Shown one piece after another: positions 62,284 through 64,000 of a stretch of DNA of 64,000 nt. How positions within the stretch are numbered: the stretch's first letter is position 1; each line of letters opens with the position of its first letter. The stretch is from Kutzneria viridogrisea (lineage in GTDB: Bacteria; Actinomycetota; Actinomycetes; Mycobacteriales; Pseudonocardiaceae). Location of the stretch: the NCBI GenBank assembly GCA_014138725.1, contig JACJID010000004.1, forward strand, positions 806,001-870,000. Direction: 5' to 3'. Below the pieces are notes generated by a model, which worked only from the letters and a program-made list of their open reading frames with translations, was not told the DNA's origin and made no database searches. The position numbers were made by a program, and so were the translations under genes.

Positions 62284-63840
62284 TCAGGCGACTCCGCGAG
62301 CGGTGAGCAGCTCGCCGACCCGCTCGCGGACGGCCGGGGTGTCTAGACCACGTACCGAAACAGTGGTACGGCGCCGCAACACGTCGTCAACGTCACATGC
62401 CCACTCGTGTTCCACGGCGTGCACGGCCTGCGCCCAGATGTCGGGGCCGTCCGGGTGGATGCGGTCCAGCAGCCGGGGGTCGGCCGCGGCCAGGGCCAGC
62501 ACCTCGTTGCCCGCGGTGCCGTAGTGCGTTGCCAGGTGCGCGGCCACGTCCTGGGGCAGTTCGGGCAGCTCGGCGAGCAGCCCACGGGTGACGTTCTCCG
62601 GCAGGGCCGCACCCGGCAGCGGGGCGGGCGGGCCGTCCAGGGGCTTGGTGTGCGGGCCGCCGAGTCGGTCGGCCACGTGGCCCAGCACCTGGGTGCCGAT
62701 CTTGCGGAAGGTGGTCCACTTGCCGCCAGCCACGCTGATCACCCCGCCGGAGCCCACGGTGATCACGGTCTCCCGCTTGGCGTTCTTGGTCTCCCCCGGC
62801 CCGCCGGGCAGCACCCGCAGACCGGCGAAGGAGTACGCCAGCTTCGCGCGGTCCAGGGCCTGGGCCTGGATGCCCAGCCCGGCCTCGCCCAGGATCTGGT
62901 CCACGTCGGCCTCGGTGCAGGCCACCTGCGCCGGGTCGCCCTCGTAGGCCTCGTCGGTGGTGCCCAGCAGCAGCTGGCCCTCCCACGGGATCGCGAAGGA
63001 CACCCGCACGTCGTCGATGGGCGTGGTCACCGCGGCCCGCCAGGGCTGCTCGGTACGCAGCACCAGGTGCGAGCCCTTGGACAGCCGGATGCTCGGCGCC
63101 GCGTGCGGGTTCTCCAGCCGCCGCAGGTGGTCCAGCCACGGGCCGGTGGCGTTGACCACCACCTTGGCGTCCAGGCCGAACTCGGTGCCGTCCAACAGGT
63201 CGCGCAGCTCCAGCCCACTGACCCGGCCGCCCAGCCTGCGGAAGCCGGTGACCTCGGCGTGGTTGACCAGCACGGCTCCGCACTCGGCCGCGGCGCGCGC
63301 GGCGGTGACGGCCATCCGGCTGTCGTTCATCTGGTGGTCGTAGTACATGGCGCAGCCGCGCAGCCCCTCGGTGCGCAGCGCGGGCACCATCTCCAGGGAC
63401 TTGGCCGCCGACAGCAGCTTGCCGGTGCCGTCGCCGAAGCCGGACAGCGCGGAGTAGAGCAGCACGCCCGCGCCCAGCTTGAGCCGGGAGTGCGGGCCGT
63501 CGCGGAACACCGGCACCAGGAAGGGCAGCGGCCGGACCAGGTGCGGGGCCAGCCTGTCGCCCAGCGCGCGCCGCTCGGAGTGGTTCTCGTGCACCAGGCG
63601 CACGTCGCCCATGGCCAGGTAGCGCAGGCCGCCGTGCACCAGCTTCGAGGAGGCGCTGGACGTGCCGCCCGCGAAGTCCCCGCGCTCCACCAGCGCCACC
63701 CGCAGCCCGGAGCGGGCCGCCGCCCAGGCGGTGGCGATGCCCAGGATGCCGCCGCCGACCACGGCCAGGTCGAAGCTGCCGCGCGCCAGGCGCTGCCGGG
63801 TCGCGGCGCGCTGGTCGGAGACGTTCATGTCGTTGCTCAT
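62284..63840 (-). CDS. glpD: aerobic glycerol-3-phosphate dehydrogenase
   Basis: A 518-residue FAD enzyme oxidising glycerol 3-phosphate to dihydroxyacetone phosphate at the membrane. It has an N-terminal FAD motif VVGGGILGIATAWAAARSG, GTSSASSKLVHGGLRYL and the conserved GGKWTTFRKIG near the C-terminal third. The ATG overlaps the glpK stop (ATGA), so glycerol kinase and this dehydrogenase are coupled. Its product enters glycolysis at tpiA/gap, encoded just downstream. Confidence 0.96.
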   Translation of the reverse strand: MSNDMNVSDQRAATRQRLARGSFDLAVVGGGILGIATAWAAARSGLRVALVERGDFAGGTSSASSKLVHGGLRYLAMGDVRLVHENHSERRALGDRLAPHLVRPLPFLVPVFRDGPHSRLKLGAGVLLYSALSGFGDGTGKLLSAAKSLEMVPALRTEGLRGCAMYYDHQMNDSRMAVTAARAAAECGAVLVNHAEVTGFRRLGGRVSGLELRDLLDGTEFGLDAKVVVNATGPWLDHLRRLENPHAAPSIRLSKGSHLVLRTEQPWRAAVTTPIDDVRVSFAIPWEGQLLLGTTDEAYEGDPAQVACTEADVDQILGEAGLGIQAQALDRAKLAYSFAGLRVLPGGPGETKNAKRETVITVGSGGVISVAGGKWTTFRKIGTQVLGHVADRLGGPHTKPLDGPPAPLPGAALPENVTRGLLAELPELPQDVAAHLATHYGTAGNEVLALAAADPRLLDRIHPDGPDIWAQAVHAVEHEWACDVDDVLRRRTTVSVRGLDTPAVRERVGELLTARGVA

Positions 63841-64000
63841 TCGTCGTCCTCGTCAATCCAGTCCATGGTCCGGGCAACGGCCTTGCGCCACTTGCGGTAG
63901 CCCTTGTCCCGGATCGAGGACTCCATGGCGGGCAGCCACTCGGCGGCCTTGTGCCAGTTGTCCCGGAGCTTGTCGGTGCCCTCCCAGAACCCCACGGCGA
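63837..64000 (-). CDS. glpK: glycerol kinase, C-terminal fragment (runs off the window)
   Basis: About 54 C-terminal residues are visible on the minus strand: AVGFWEGTDKLRDNWHKA, then a segment ending GYRKWRKAVARTMDWIDEDDE. This matches the end of glycerol kinase (AVGFW near the end, KAV-RT-DW at the terminus). The stop overlaps glpD. Its product, glycerol 3-phosphate, is the GlpD substrate. The 5' end lies beyond base 64000. Confidence 0.85.
   Translation of the reverse strand, partial: AVGFWEGTDKLRDNWHKAAEWLPAMESSIRDKGYRKWRKAVARTMDWIDEDDE

Overview
The window is very GC-rich, gene-dense DNA with many GTG starts and 4-bp stop/start overlaps. Several marker genes (rbpA, a glnX-glnH-pknG operon, ctaB-tkt-tal-pgi-zwf-opcA-pgl, secG, DUF222/HNH '13E12' genes, an F420-type nitroreductase) point to an actinomycete, most likely of the Pseudonocardiaceae. 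That family placement is an inference from gene content and order. No rRNA, tRNA, CRISPR array, intact insertion sequence or prophage was recognised.

Layout. 1-16.2 kb is catabolic and accessory: an NCS1-type permease with a TenA-like protein, a GGDEF/HD-GYP c-di-GMP protein, a sugar-acid dehydratase with its LacI regulator, a secreted protease opposite a DUF969-DUF979-pcp operon, a secreted GH27 glycosidase, an MFS exporter, a benzoylformate-decarboxylase-like enzyme and a frameshifted small gene. 16.2-22.4 kb holds an amino-acid dehydrogenase divergent from an aldehyde dehydrogenase / glutaryl-CoA dehydrogenase / fused E1 operon, which reads as lower lysine catabolism through 2-oxoadipate. 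23.7-26.2 kb is a complete spermidine operon (PLP decarboxylase, speD, speE). 26.3-34.9 kb holds regulators, an HNH gene preceded by an 82-bp tandem repeat, an MFS/AraC pair, a short-chain dehydrogenase, a three-gene Met/His-rich putative copper module and a luciferase-like monooxygenase. 35.0-44.6 kb is conserved: pknG-glnH-glnX, recD2, glyA under a ZTP riboswitch, and small proteins. 44.7-46.9 kb is a degraded accessory patch with an ECF-like sigma factor, an HNH-gene remnant and a tiny Gly/Trp-rich peptide gene with its own terminator. 46.9-64 kb is central carbon metabolism: ctaB, tkt-tal-pgi-zwf-opcA-pgl, an orphan histidine kinase, rbpA, secG, gap-pgk-tpiA, and glpK-glpD at the edge.

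The most unusual feature is structural. Eight long, near-perfect palindromes fall into two related sequence classes and lie at gene 3' ends throughout the window. In four cases the palindrome itself supplies the TGA stop of the neighbouring gene. One copy carries matched changes in both arms. A third kind of 3'-end element (34886-35048) is three concentric inverted repeats of a GTGTCGGCGCTT-type unit. Together these look like a genome-wide family of 3'-end hairpins, probably terminators or RNA-stabilising elements, that may be mobile or under conversion.

The other leading candidates for something new are the 43-residue Gly/Trp/His peptide at 46332-46463 and the proposed use of a fused alpha-beta E1 as a 2-oxoadipate dehydrogenase.
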